Source of the DNA: CANRPC01 sp964456095
Lineage (GTDB): Bacteria; Bacillota_I; Bacilli_A; RFN20; CAG-449
Assembly: GCA_964456095.1 (NCBI GenBank)
Contig: CAYVZF010000028.1
Coordinates: forward strand, 1 to 16,952
Direction: 5' to 3'
Length of the DNA stretch: 16,952 nt
The translations under genes and the position numbers were made by a program. Position 1 is the stretch's first letter; each line of letters starts with the position of its first letter. Below, one piece after another: positions 1-6,505 of the stretch. The notes beneath the pieces are model-generated. The model saw only the letters and a list, made by a program, of their open reading frames with translations. It made no database searches and was not told where the DNA came from.

Positions 1-4
1 AAAT

Positions 5-1309
5 ATGAATAATAAAAAACGTTTATTATTAAGTTTATTGTTATCACTTACTGCTTTAGTTTCTTGTGGCGAAACTATAGGTGATGTAAGTTCTAATGTG
101 ATTGATCAAAATAGTTCCGAGACATCAATTAGTGATGCTGAACCAGAATTTATTGATTATGCTGCTAATTTTAAATATGACACTACATCTAATAGAGTAA
201 GTGAAATTGTTACAGTTAAAAACTATGTTGATGGAGATACTGTTCATTTTAATTCTAAAAATGGTAAAAATGGTGTTTTGAAAGCTCGTTTCTTAGGAAT
301 TGATACTCCTGAATCAACAGGAAAAGTTCAAAACTGGGGTAAGACAGCGTCTAATTTTACAAAGAATGCATTGTTAAATTCTGCTGAAATTATGATTGAA
401 TCTGATACAAATAAATGGGATTTAGATTCAACTGGTGAAAGACATTTAGTTTGGGTTTGGTATAGACCATCTGTTGGTGCTGATTGGAAGTTATTAAATC
501 TTGAAATAACACAAGAAGGATTAGCTCAAGGTAAAAATGCATCTTCAACAAGTTATGGTGAAGTAATGACTGCAGCATTAAATCAAGCTATTATGTTTAA
601 AAAGTGTTATTATTCTGGAGAAATTGAACCTGGTTTTTATACAGGAGAGGCAATACCTGTTACTCTTCGTGAAATAAGAGAAAATATTACAGATTATGTT
701 TCTAAAACAGTACAATTTGAGGCTCTTGTAACTAGAATTTCTGGACAAACCGCATATGTAGAACATTATGATGGTGAAACAGATAGAATGTATGGTATTC
801 CGGTTTATATGGGATTTAATTTCACTTGTGAATTTGTTAAACCTGGTAATTTAATTTCTTGGATTGGTAATATTGAATATTATGAAACTGGTGGAACTTA
901 TCAATTATCTAATTTAACATATATTGCTACAAAACCTGATTATAAAAAGAATGTTAAATTAGTATCTACAGATAATGAGATTAATCCAACACCTATTACG
1001 TATGAAGATATTAATAATTATGGTGAATCATTACAAGGTGTTAATGTTTCTATGTCAAATTTAAAAGTTAATAAAATTTATACTACAAATAATGGCGGAG
1101 ATAATGATGGTGCTATGACATTAACATGTACTGATTCTAGTAATAATACTGTTAAAGTTAGAACCGCTGTATTATATGATGATAATAAGAACATGATTGT
1201 TGAAAATGATTTATTAAATAAAACAATATCTATTAAGTCAGGTACTGTTGAATATTACGAAGGTAATTATCAAATAAAAGTATTTGTTTATAGCGATATA
1301 ATTTTATAA
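5..1309 (+). CDS. Secreted lipoprotein thermonuclease (SNase family) with C-terminal OB-like domains
   Basis: Predicted surface-anchored, calcium-dependent nuclease of the staphylococcal nuclease family. The 434-aa protein starts with a Lys-rich, hydrophobic signal peptide and a lipobox LVSC (Cys21), followed by a Ser/Asp/Glu-rich linker to about residue 65. The nuclease domain (about 68-205) shows YVDGDTV (75-80), RFLGIDTPES (95-104) and GERHLVWVW (144-152). These supply counterparts of the catalytic Arg35, Glu43 and Arg87 of S. aureus nuclease (here Arg95, Glu103, Arg146) and the metal-binding Asp residues, so it should be active. Two further beta-rich segments (about 217-310 and 328-434) look like OB-fold domains, as in YhcR-type nucleases; that assignment is inferred from pattern only. 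The ATG lies at the window edge, so its ribosome site and promoter are not visible. Likely role: degrading extracellular DNA or RNA for nucleotide scavenging. A second OB-type lipoprotein follows at 1806. Confidence 0.88.
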   Translation: MNNKKRLLLSLLLSLTALVSCGETIGDVSSNVIDQNSSETSISDAEPEFIDYAANFKYDTTSNRVSEIVTVKNYVDGDTVHFNSKNGKNGVLKARFLGIDTPESTGKVQNWGKTASNFTKNALLNSAEIMIESDTNKWDLDSTGERHLVWVWYRPSVGADWKLLNLEITQEGLAQGKNASSTSYGEVMTAALNQAIMFKKCYYSGEIEPGFYTGEAIPVTLREIRENITDYVSKTVQFEALVTRISGQTAYVEHYDGETDRMYGIPVYMGFNFTCEFVKPGNLISWIGNIEYYETGGTYQLSNLTYIATKPDYKKNVKLVSTDNEINPTPITYEDINNYGESLQGVNVSMSNLKVNKIYTTNNGGDNDGAMTLTCTDSSNNTVKVRTAVLYDDNKNMIVENDLLNKTISIKSGTVEYYEGNYQIKVFVYSDIIL

Positions 1310-1324
1310 ATAAGAGATTCATTG

Positions 1325-1453
1325 ATGAGGATATATTTCCCTGATAAAATTTAGAAGGATATAAGAAAACCTACTGAGGTTTATGAGAACTTAAAGGCTA
1401 AGAAAGGAGAGATAGAAATCAATGGAAAAAAATACAAAATCAACATTCGATAG
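1325..1453 (+). pseudogene. Possible degenerate small ORF with an in-frame amber codon
   Basis: Reading from the ATG at 1325, nine codons are followed by TAG (1352-1354). The same frame then runs on for 32 sense codons to TAG at 1451-1453. The downstream part reads like real protein (…RKPTEVYENLKAKKGEIEI…) and is rich in AAG, GAG and CCT codons, unlike neighbouring genes, which mostly use AAA and GAA. It overlaps the ribosome site and first codons of the 66-aa gene in another frame. It could be a remnant of a decayed gene, a chance frame, or a small peptide read through a stop. The ribosome site before 1325 is weak. No family is recognised. Confidence 0.22.
1367..1382 (+). other. Small perfect hairpin in leader of the 66-aa gene
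   Basis: AAACCT (1367-1372) pairs perfectly with AGGTTT (1377-1382) around a 4-nt loop. No U-run follows, so it is not a standard terminator. It lies 20 bases before the ribosome site of the next gene. Function unknown; it may be chance. Confidence 0.25.
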
Positions 1454-1622
1454 CGATAAGGCTGAAGTTATTGCTTGGGCTTTAAATAATCATTTACATA
1501 ATCTTGATATTAAGGCTATTAGGGAATGCGATGATGAATATACAATGTCTATGCTTAGGAAATTAGTCGATGAAGGTACACTTACTAGAGAGGGATTAAT
1601 TTATGGTCTTTATACTGATTAA
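1422..1622 (+). CDS. Hypothetical small acidic protein, 66 aa
   Basis: I do not recognise this protein. It is soluble (no membrane segment or signal peptide), acidic and probably mainly helical: residues about 11-27 and 43-60 look like amphipathic helices separated by a short acidic segment (ECDDEY). A clear ribosome site, AAAGGAGAG (1403-1411), sits 10 bases before the ATG and supports translation. It lies between two lipoprotein genes on the same strand. Its codons are somewhat richer in AAG, AGG and GCG than those of neighbouring genes, and the preceding 100 bases hold a degenerate-looking frame, so it may be part of a small acquired or decaying module. It could be a DNA- or protein-binding accessory protein, but nothing in the sequence fixes a function. 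Confidence 0.6.
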   Translation: MEKNTKSTFDSDKAEVIAWALNNHLHNLDIKAIRECDDEYTMSMLRKLVDEGTLTREGLIYGLYTD

Positions 1623-1636
1623 CAAAATGTTTATTT

Positions 1637-1657
1637 AAACTTAATATTTAAGTTTTT
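1637..1657 (+). terminator. Weak AT-rich hairpin with U-run after the 66-aa gene
   Basis: AAACTTA (1637-1643) pairs with TAAGTTT (1649-1655) around a 5-nt loop and is followed by a short T stretch to 1657. It starts 15 bases after the stop codon. The stem is all A/T except one G-C pair, so termination would be weak. Confidence 0.35.
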
Positions 1658-1662
1658 ATAAA

Positions 1663-1684
1663 TTATTAGATGTGAATCTAATAA
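1663..1684 (+). promoter_or_regulatory. Perfect 9-bp stem with GTGA tetraloop upstream of the OB lipoprotein
   Basis: TTATTAGAT (1663-1671) pairs perfectly with ATCTAATAA (1676-1684) around GTGA, a GNRA-type tetraloop. No T-run follows, so it is not a typical terminator. It lies 122 bases before the lipoprotein ATG. It could be an mRNA-stabilising stem, a processing site or an operator palindrome. I recognise no known riboswitch. Confidence 0.35.
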
Positions 1685-1805
1685 GAAAATGCTATGTTAT
1701 CTTATAAATTCTAGACATGACATTATTTAAGAATTTATTTTAAGGGGTTGGTTTAATAATATTTGTATTAAAGTTATTAAACTACAAAAACGGGAGGAGA
1801 AAAAA

Positions 1806-3901
1806 ATGAAAAAAACCAAAAAAATATTGTCCCTTACAGCTTCATTATTAGCTCTAACTCTTGTCGGTTGTGGCGGCGGCGGAGAAACAAGCAGTGAAGC
1901 ATTATCTGGTGGTGAAACATCAATTAGTGATAATACTTCAGTTAATGAAGAAACATCTAGTGCCGCGGTTGTTGATACTGGATTAAATGATGCAGTTGAT
2001 GCTTTAAGTGAAGTATTAAAGAGTGTAAATAAAGTCACAACTGCTAATTTCACATTACCTGCTATTGTTGATACACTTGATTATACCTATAACGTTGATT
2101 GGAGTTTATCAATTCATGAAGGTGGATTAGCTGAAGCTGTTGCTCTAGGTGAAAAAGCTAATAATTTAGTTACAATAAACATTCAATATAGTCTTGAATA
2201 TAATACTAAGGATACTATATATGATTTAACTGCAAATGTTATTGGTGCAAGTAGTAGTAAAGAAATATCTTTTACAGATTTTAAAGTACCACAATTTAAA
2301 ATCTCTACAATTGCTGAATGGATTGAAGCTAAAGATACAACAACACCAACTGCTATTCAAGGTGTAGTTTCTGCAGTTAATAAAACTACTGATAAGAGTG
2401 CATTTACTTTAACAGATGATACTGGTACAGTATTCTCTTATGATAGCCCTAGTGAACAATTAAATGTTGGAGATGAAGTAGTTATTACTTCTATTTATTC
2501 TGATTATAACGGATTCCCTCAATTAAAATCACCAACAGTTGTTAAGAGAATTGGTGAAAATCAATTAAGTAAGATTGATTCAAAAATGGAAACAATTGAT
2601 ATTAATACAATTGCTTCAAATTTAGCTTCTTATTATAGTGATCCAACATCAATTTCTACTAAATATTTAAAAATTACTGGTGGTTATGTCTACAATAATG
2701 GTGGATATGCAACACTTGCAGTTTCTGATACAGCAAGTAGTTATGTTGTTAATATTTATTATCATAGTTCAAGTGAAATAGTAGCAAAAGTTGGCGCACA
2801 AGTTGATATCGTTTGTACTGTAAGAGGTGTTGGCTCAAGCTATATTACTGTTCAAGTTCAATCATATGAAGTAATGGCAGAATCTACTACTGTAATTGAA
2901 GATGAACCTGCAGTTATTAATACAACAATTGCTGATTTAGTTGCTAATGTACCTACAGAATCTAAAAAACAAATTTATGTNNNNNNNNNNNNNNNNNNNN
3001 NNNNNNNNNNNNNNNNNNNNNNNNNNNNNNNNNNNNNNNNNNNNNNNNNNNNNNNNNNNNNNNNNNNNNNNNNNNNNNNNCAATTGCTGATTTAGTTGCT
3101 AATGTACCTACAGAATCTAAAAAACAAATTTATGTTGCAACAGGAAAATGGGCAACAAAAGCAGGAGTAGACGCTTCTACTAATACATATGGTAATGGTA
3201 CATTATCAGATGATAATGGTAATTCAATTACTATTTATGGTTTAGCATCTTCAAAAGAAGCTGCTAATGTTAAATGGGTAGTTAATAGTTATTCATATTC
3301 TAATCCTAAAGATTTCTTATCTACAGAAATTAAAGACGGTGATGAAATCAAATTAGGTTTATTATATGATGCATCATTTAAAAATTATTCTGCATTTATT
3401 TATGGTGATGCTGGTGGAGATACTGGTGGAGATAGCGGTGATGTTAATGCAACTAAAATTGAATTAACAACAACTTCATTAAATATTCCTTCTAATGCAT
3501 ATAGCAATGGTGAAGCAACAGTTAATGGTGTAACGTTTACATATATTCAATTAGCTAATTATGGAAATGGTATTCAAGTACGTGATAATGCTGAAAAAAG
3601 TTCAACAAGTATTTTCTATAATACAACAGCTTTTGAAAAAGGAATTGAAAAAATTGAGTTAACATATAATTCAAGTAAGACAACATATGCTAATGATAAT
3701 GCTGAAATATTTAGCTTTGCAAATGAAAGTTTTGCTGAAGCAACAACAGTAGCAACATATGAAACAAAATTATCAACAGCTAAAGATACAAAAACATATA
3801 CAATTACTCCTGATTCAAATACATATACATATATGAGATTTGAGCATGACATTAGTTATTCATGCTATTGGGATTCAATTGTTATCTATTTAGTTGATTA
3901 A
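1806..3901 (+). CDS. Large multi-domain OB-fold lipoprotein, interrupted in the assembly by 100 N
   Basis: Predicted cell-surface lipoprotein of unknown exact role. The start is fixed by GGGAGGAGA (1792-1800) just before the ATG. The signal peptide ends in lipobox LVGC (Cys22), followed by a Gly/Ser/Glu/Thr linker to about residue 55. Recognisable segments are an N-terminal helical and beta region (56-165), an OB-like domain (about 168-250, with AFTLTDDTGTVF and VGDEVVI), a second beta-rich domain (about 265-360), a third OB-like segment (about 374-480), a flexible Gly/Asp linker (482-494) and a C-terminal beta-sandwich-like domain (495-646). The Ns split the frame: read with exactly 100 Ns, the reading shifts and stops early. 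The 55 bases on either side of the gap are identical; collapsing them gives one intact 646-aa frame ending at TAA 3899-3901. OB domains suggest nucleic-acid or glycan binding, in keeping with the thermonuclease upstream. This is inference. Confidence 0.85.
2926..3135 (+). repeat. Identical 55-bp direct repeat flanking the N gap
   Basis: Positions 2926-2980 and 3081-3135 are identical and directly abut the two ends of the N block. Joining base 2980 to base 3136 keeps the reading frame exactly (codon GTT, Val392). The copies are therefore best read as one sequence present at both contig ends, not as a true duplication. Confidence 0.9.
2981..3080. other. Assembly gap of 100 N (placeholder length)
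   Basis: Exactly 100 undetermined bases inside the lipoprotein gene. A round 100 is a common scaffold placeholder, and this length breaks the frame, so it should not be read as real distance. Confidence 0.97.
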
Positions 3902-3927
3902 TTTGCTGATAATTATTAAGTAAGTAT

Positions 3928-3968
3928 AAAAGAGGAATAGTCTATTATTGGATTTATATCCTCTTTTT
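3928..3968 (+). terminator. Intrinsic terminator of the OB-fold lipoprotein gene
   Basis: AAAAGAGGA (3928-3936) pairs with TCCTCTTTT (3959-3967), a 9-bp stem with a 22-nt loop that ends in a T-run. It begins 26 bases after the stop codon. Confidence 0.75.
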
Positions 3969-3971
3969 ATA

Positions 3972-4001
3972 TTGTTTTAACTTTTAGATATATTTTAAAA
4001 T
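3972..4001 (+). promoter_or_regulatory. Predicted sigma-A promoter of udk
   Basis: A -35 box TTGTTT (3972-3977), an 18-base spacer and a -10 box TAAAAT (3996-4001) give a start near 4008, about 55 bases before the udk ATG. The -10 overlaps a short palindrome (TAGATAT…ATATCTA, 3985-4006) that could act as an operator. It sits right after the upstream terminator. Confidence 0.45.
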
Positions 4002-4046
4002 ATCTAGAAACATGTTACATTTTTTTATATACTTAATGAGTGTGTT

Positions 4047-4054
4047 AAAGGAAG
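4047..4054 (+). promoter_or_regulatory. Ribosome binding site deciding the udk start
   Basis: AAAGGAAG lies 8 bases before the ATG at 4063. It excludes the in-frame ATG at 4012, which would add 17 hydrophobic residues and has no ribosome site. Confidence 0.7.
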
Positions 4055-4062
4055 TATTTGCT

Positions 4063-4701
4063 ATGAAACCTATTTTAATTGTAATTGCAGGTGGTTCTGC
4101 TTCAGGAAAAACAACAGTTGTTAATAAAATTCATAAAGTTTTAGGTAATGAAGATTTAGTTGTTATTAAACATGATGATTATTATTTAGATCAATCTAAT
4201 CTAACTATAGAAGAAAGAAAAAAGACAAATTATGACCATCCATCTTCGTTAGAAAATGATTTATTATATAGTGATTTAACAAAATTATTAAGTGGCAAGA
4301 CTATTGAAAAACCAATTTATGATTTTGTTAGTCAAAATAGAAAGAAAGAAAAAGAAATTGTTGAACCGAAATCAATAATTATTCTTGAAGGTATTTTGGC
4401 TTTAGAAGATGAAAGAATTAGACATTTAGCGGATATTAAAGTATTTGTTAACTGTGATGATGATTTACGTTTTATTCGTAGATTACAAAGAGATATTAAT
4501 GAAAGAGGTAGAACAATAGAAAATGTTATTAATCAATATTTGACTACTGTTAGACCAATGCACCATTTATTTGTTAGACCATCTATTCGATATGCGGATA
4601 TTATTATTCCAAATGATAGGAACCATGTTGTTGGAACCGATATGTTAATTAGGTCAATAAAGGATTTAATAAAAGAAAACAAAAAAAGAGATGATAACTA
4701 G
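4063..4701 (+). CDS. udk: Uridine kinase
   Basis: Phosphorylates uridine and cytidine to UMP and CMP in cytosolic pyrimidine salvage. From the ATG at 4063 the protein is 212 aa, matching the usual 205-215 for the family. Visible motifs are the Walker A loop GGSASGKT (10-17), the substrate-binding stretch HDDYYLDQSNLTIEERKK followed by NYDHP, a Walker B-like strand (IIILEGILAL) and the lid segment RRLQRDINERGR. Together they clearly separate it from phosphoribulokinase and pantothenate kinase relatives. It appears to be a single-gene unit with its own promoter, and its stop codon lies inside the stem-loop that ends the transcript. Salvage of uridine would fit an organism with a surface nuclease encoded just upstream, though that link is inference. 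Confidence 0.95.
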   Translation: MKPILIVIAGGSASGKTTVVNKIHKVLGNEDLVVIKHDDYYLDQSNLTIEERKKTNYDHPSSLENDLLYSDLTKLLSGKTIEKPIYDFVSQNRKKEKEIVEPKSIIILEGILALEDERIRHLADIKVFVNCDDDLRFIRRLQRDINERGRTIENVINQYLTTVRPMHHLFVRPSIRYADIIIPNDRNHVVGTDMLIRSIKDLIKENKKRDDN

Positions 4702-4721
4702 TATCATCTCATATTTTTTTT
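4688..4721. terminator. Bidirectional terminator shared by udk and tRNA-Lys
   Basis: GAGATGATA (4688-4696) pairs with TATCATCTC (4702-4710) around a 5-nt loop, a perfect 9-bp stem. On the plus strand it is followed by a T-rich tail to 4721 and ends udk, with the udk stop codon in the loop. On the minus strand seven T residues (4687-4681) follow, so it also ends the tRNA transcript, whose 3' end is 14 bases away. Confidence 0.85.
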
Positions 4722-4723
4722 AA

Positions 4724-4799
<76 letters not shown>

Positions 4800-4819
4800 A
4801 TTTCGTTCATTGCTAGTTA

Positions 4820-4848
4820 ATTTTATCGTATATTTTATTATTTTTCAA
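4820..4848 (-). promoter_or_regulatory. Strong sigma-A promoter of tRNA-Lys
   Basis: On the minus strand TTGAAA (4848-4843), a 17-base spacer and TAAAAT (4825-4820) form a near-consensus promoter. Transcription would begin near 4813, leaving a leader of about 14 nt before the mature tRNA. Confidence 0.7.
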
Positions 4849-4898
4849 TATAAAACAATAAATTTGATTATTAAGAATAAAGAGCGTAAAAACATTAT

Positions 4899-5915
4899 TT
4901 ATGTGATATATTCTCTTTTTATTCTATTTGATAATGAACAGTAAAATTCATAAGCTGAGACATTGTATATTGATAAAATATCTTTTAAAGTTAGATGCTC
5001 TCCTAATAATTCTATTTGTTCTTTTTCTTCAACTTTTGTTTTTGAAAATAACATTAATGCATCCATATTTGTTACACCTATTTGATGTAAATAGTTTCCA
5101 TTATAATATCCTAAAGTATTGTATTCTTTTTTCCAGCCATCACCATAACCTATTCCTAGTGTTAAAATATACCCATCTTCATTTATTACTTCATTATTGT
5201 AACTTACTAATTCGCCAGCTTTAACTTCATTACATCTTAAAACTGGTACATAAATCGATAATGCTTCTAATGTTCCTTTAATATTGGATGCTCCATATAA
5301 TGCTAATCCAATTCTTATTGTATTTTCGATATTATTATCTATAGTTATATACGAGGAAGATGATGTATGGATTAATAAATTTGATGAAAAAGGTATTTTA
5401 TCTAATACATTTCTAAATATTTTTAATTGTTCGTCTCTTGTAATAGATGACGCTATATGGGTGAATATACCTTTTAATTTTAAGTTAGAGTTATTAATGA
5501 TTTTTAATGCATTGTCTATTTCATTTTCTTTTATTCCAAATCTATTAAATCCTGTTTCAATTTCTAAATGTATTGATAATGGATAATTAGATAATGCGAG
5601 TTCTTTTAAATGGTTTAATGATTGAACAGCTAAAGTGATTTTATAGTTTGATAGTAGTCTATAAAATGAACATCTTTCAAATAATAGTATTGGTGTAAAT
5701 ATTAAGTTTTTTCTTAATGATATTGCTTCTTGAAAAGTTGCAAGTGCAATTATATTTACTTTTAATACTGATAGTAGTTTTGAAATATGAATTAAATCGT
5801 GCCCATAAGCGTTATCTTTTAATACTGCAATAACATTCTTATTATTTGCAATTTCTTTGATTGTTAAATAATTATTTTTAATATTTTTAATATTAATTTT
5901 TATTGTTGCTCTCAT
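4899..5915 (-). CDS. alr: Alanine racemase (PLP-dependent), compact form
   Basis: Interconverts L- and D-alanine to supply D-Ala for peptidoglycan. The 338-aa protein shows the PLP-lysine motif VLKDNAYGHD (Lys33), the RFG motif (Arg125), FTHIAS (His153), RIGLALYGAS (201-210), the second catalytic Tyr in LVSYN (Tyr239), LGIGYGDGW (253-261) and NMDALM (283-288). It ends with SNRIKREY, equivalent to the normal end of the family. It is somewhat shorter than the usual 360-390 aa, through compact loops rather than truncation. The Lys motif is slightly unusual, with KDNAYGHD where KANAYGHG is typical. The ribosome site is weak (GGTGAT, 5922-5927). The gene follows the HPr-like gene but is separated from it by a terminator, so it is probably expressed on its own or by read-through. 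Its presence argues for a walled cell. Confidence 0.92.
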   Translation of the reverse strand: MRATIKINIKNIKNNYLTIKEIANNKNVIAVLKDNAYGHDLIHISKLLSVLKVNIIALATFQEAISLRKNLIFTPILLFERCSFYRLLSNYKITLAVQSLNHLKELALSNYPLSIHLEIETGFNRFGIKENEIDNALKIINNSNLKLKGIFTHIASSITRDEQLKIFRNVLDKIPFSSNLLIHTSSSSYITIDNNIENTIRIGLALYGASNIKGTLEALSIYVPVLRCNEVKAGELVSYNNEVINEDGYILTLGIGYGDGWKKEYNTLGYYNGNYLHQIGVTNMDALMLFSKTKVEEKEQIELLGEHLTLKDILSIYNVSAYEFYCSLSNRIKREYIT

Positions 5916-5964
5916 ATATTTATCACCAATTCAATATATGTGGAAATAATAAAATTAGTATAAG

Positions 5965-6002
5965 AAAATAAAAAACCTTAAAGGTTTTAATAACTTTTAA
6001 GG
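5965..6002 (-). terminator. Intrinsic terminator of the HPr-like gene
   Basis: On the minus strand CCTTAAA (6002-5996) pairs with TTTAAGG (5982-5976) and is followed by a run of six T. An alternative stem uses AAAACC and GGTTTT within the same stretch. It begins directly after the stop codon. Confidence 0.7.
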
Positions 6003-6003
6003 C

Positions 6004-6267
6004 TTATTTTAAGTTGTGATTTGTTAAAAATATATCAAAATTATGTGCCGCTTTTACTTCGTCTTTTCCATCAAATGTAATAGAAAACTTCTCACCATTA
6101 GGAACTACTAATGCCATTACATTCATTATTGATTTTAAATCTGCTTGTTCTTCTAAAACATTAATTGTTACTTCACATTCATATTTATTAGCTTCAGAAA
6201 CCAAATCAACTGATAGATGAGATGTTAAACCATTTGAATTGTTAATAATACCTTTAATTGTTTGCAT
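6004..6267 (-). CDS. HPr-family protein lacking the catalytic His15 (Crh-like)
   Basis: An 87-aa HPr-fold protein, the standard length. Without any gap it aligns to HPr numbering. The signature GLHARPA becomes GLTSHLS (13-19), so catalytic His15 is Thr and Arg17 is His. The regulatory site KSIMNVMAL (45-53) keeps Ser46, the residue phosphorylated by HPr kinase, and the end keeps the GKDEVKAA pattern. It therefore should not accept phosphate from PTS Enzyme I, but could still be phosphorylated at Ser46. This is the situation of Bacillus Crh, where residue 15 is Gln and P-Ser-Crh serves as a CcpA corepressor. Automated annotation would likely call it HPr (ptsH). A strong ribosome site AGAAGGAGC (6284-6276) fixes the start. 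hprK and a ppaX-like gene lie in the same window. The Crh-like role is inferred. Confidence 0.85.
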   Translation of the reverse strand: MQTIKGIINNSNGLTSHLSVDLVSEANKYECEVTINVLEEQADLKSIMNVMALVVPNGEKFSITFDGKDEVKAAHNFDIFLTNHNLK

Positions 6268-6290
6268 TTTATATCGCTCCTTCTAAAAAA

Positions 6291-6319
6291 ATTATACAAC
6301 ATTAAAAAAATTCAATAAA
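6291..6319 (-). promoter_or_regulatory. Putative promoter of the HPr-like gene
   Basis: A perfect -10 box TATAAT on the minus strand (6296-6291) has only a poor -35 (TTTATT, 6319-6314) at 17 bases. The predicted start, near 6284, is right at the ribosome site, so the leader would be very short. Confidence 0.35.
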
Positions 6320-6456
6320 CAAAAATTATTTTAAATATTGATATTTGTTTTTTATAACATCCGCTACTATAAAAATTATCTTTATTAATTTAGATTTTTT
6401 AAATAGTTAACTATGGATTTATTAATACATTTACGATTGAAGTAGTATTTAATAAT

Positions 6457-6486
6457 TTGCAAAATATATAGTAAATATTGTATTAT
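6457..6486 (+). promoter_or_regulatory. Putative promoter of galU
   Basis: TTGCAA (6457-6462), an 18-base spacer and TATTAT (6481-6486). The implied start is close to the ribosome site (about 6493), giving a very short leader. An alternative is TTGAAG (6437-6442) with CAAAAT (6460-6465), which would leave a 34-base leader. It lies in the divergent region between the HPr-like gene and galU. Confidence 0.35.
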
Positions 6487-6492
6487 TTATTT

Positions 6493-6497
6493 GGAGG
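6493..6497 (+). promoter_or_regulatory. Ribosome binding site deciding the galU start
   Basis: GGAGG lies 8 bases before the ATG at 6506. The in-frame TTG at 6491 overlaps this site and is therefore not the start. Confidence 0.8.
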
Positions 6498-6505
6498 ATT
6501 TAATA

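Noticed and set aside
1310..1421. A riboswitch ahead of the 66-aa gene
   Set aside because: Only one 6-bp hairpin is present and no conserved core of a known riboswitch class could be recognised.
2926..3135. A true tandem duplication of 55 bp in the lipoprotein gene
   Set aside because: The copies end exactly at both edges of the N block, and collapsing them gives a perfect frame, while 55 is not a multiple of three and a real duplication would shift it.
3616..3852. Minus-strand frame opposite the 3' part of the OB-fold lipoprotein
   Set aside because: The plus strand is coding there once the N gap is collapsed; the minus frame has no ribosome site or family features.
4012..4062. N-terminal extension of uridine kinase with a hydrophobic segment
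   Set aside because: The ATG at 4012 has no ribosome site; AAAGGAAG places the start at 4063, which gives the normal family length.
4928..5586. Plus-strand open frames within alr
   Set aside because: They are complements of the well-supported alanine racemase gene and have no translation signals.
6004..6267. Ordinary HPr (ptsH) phosphocarrier
   Set aside because: The catalytic His15 and Arg17 are both replaced, so the usual role in sugar transport is not supported.
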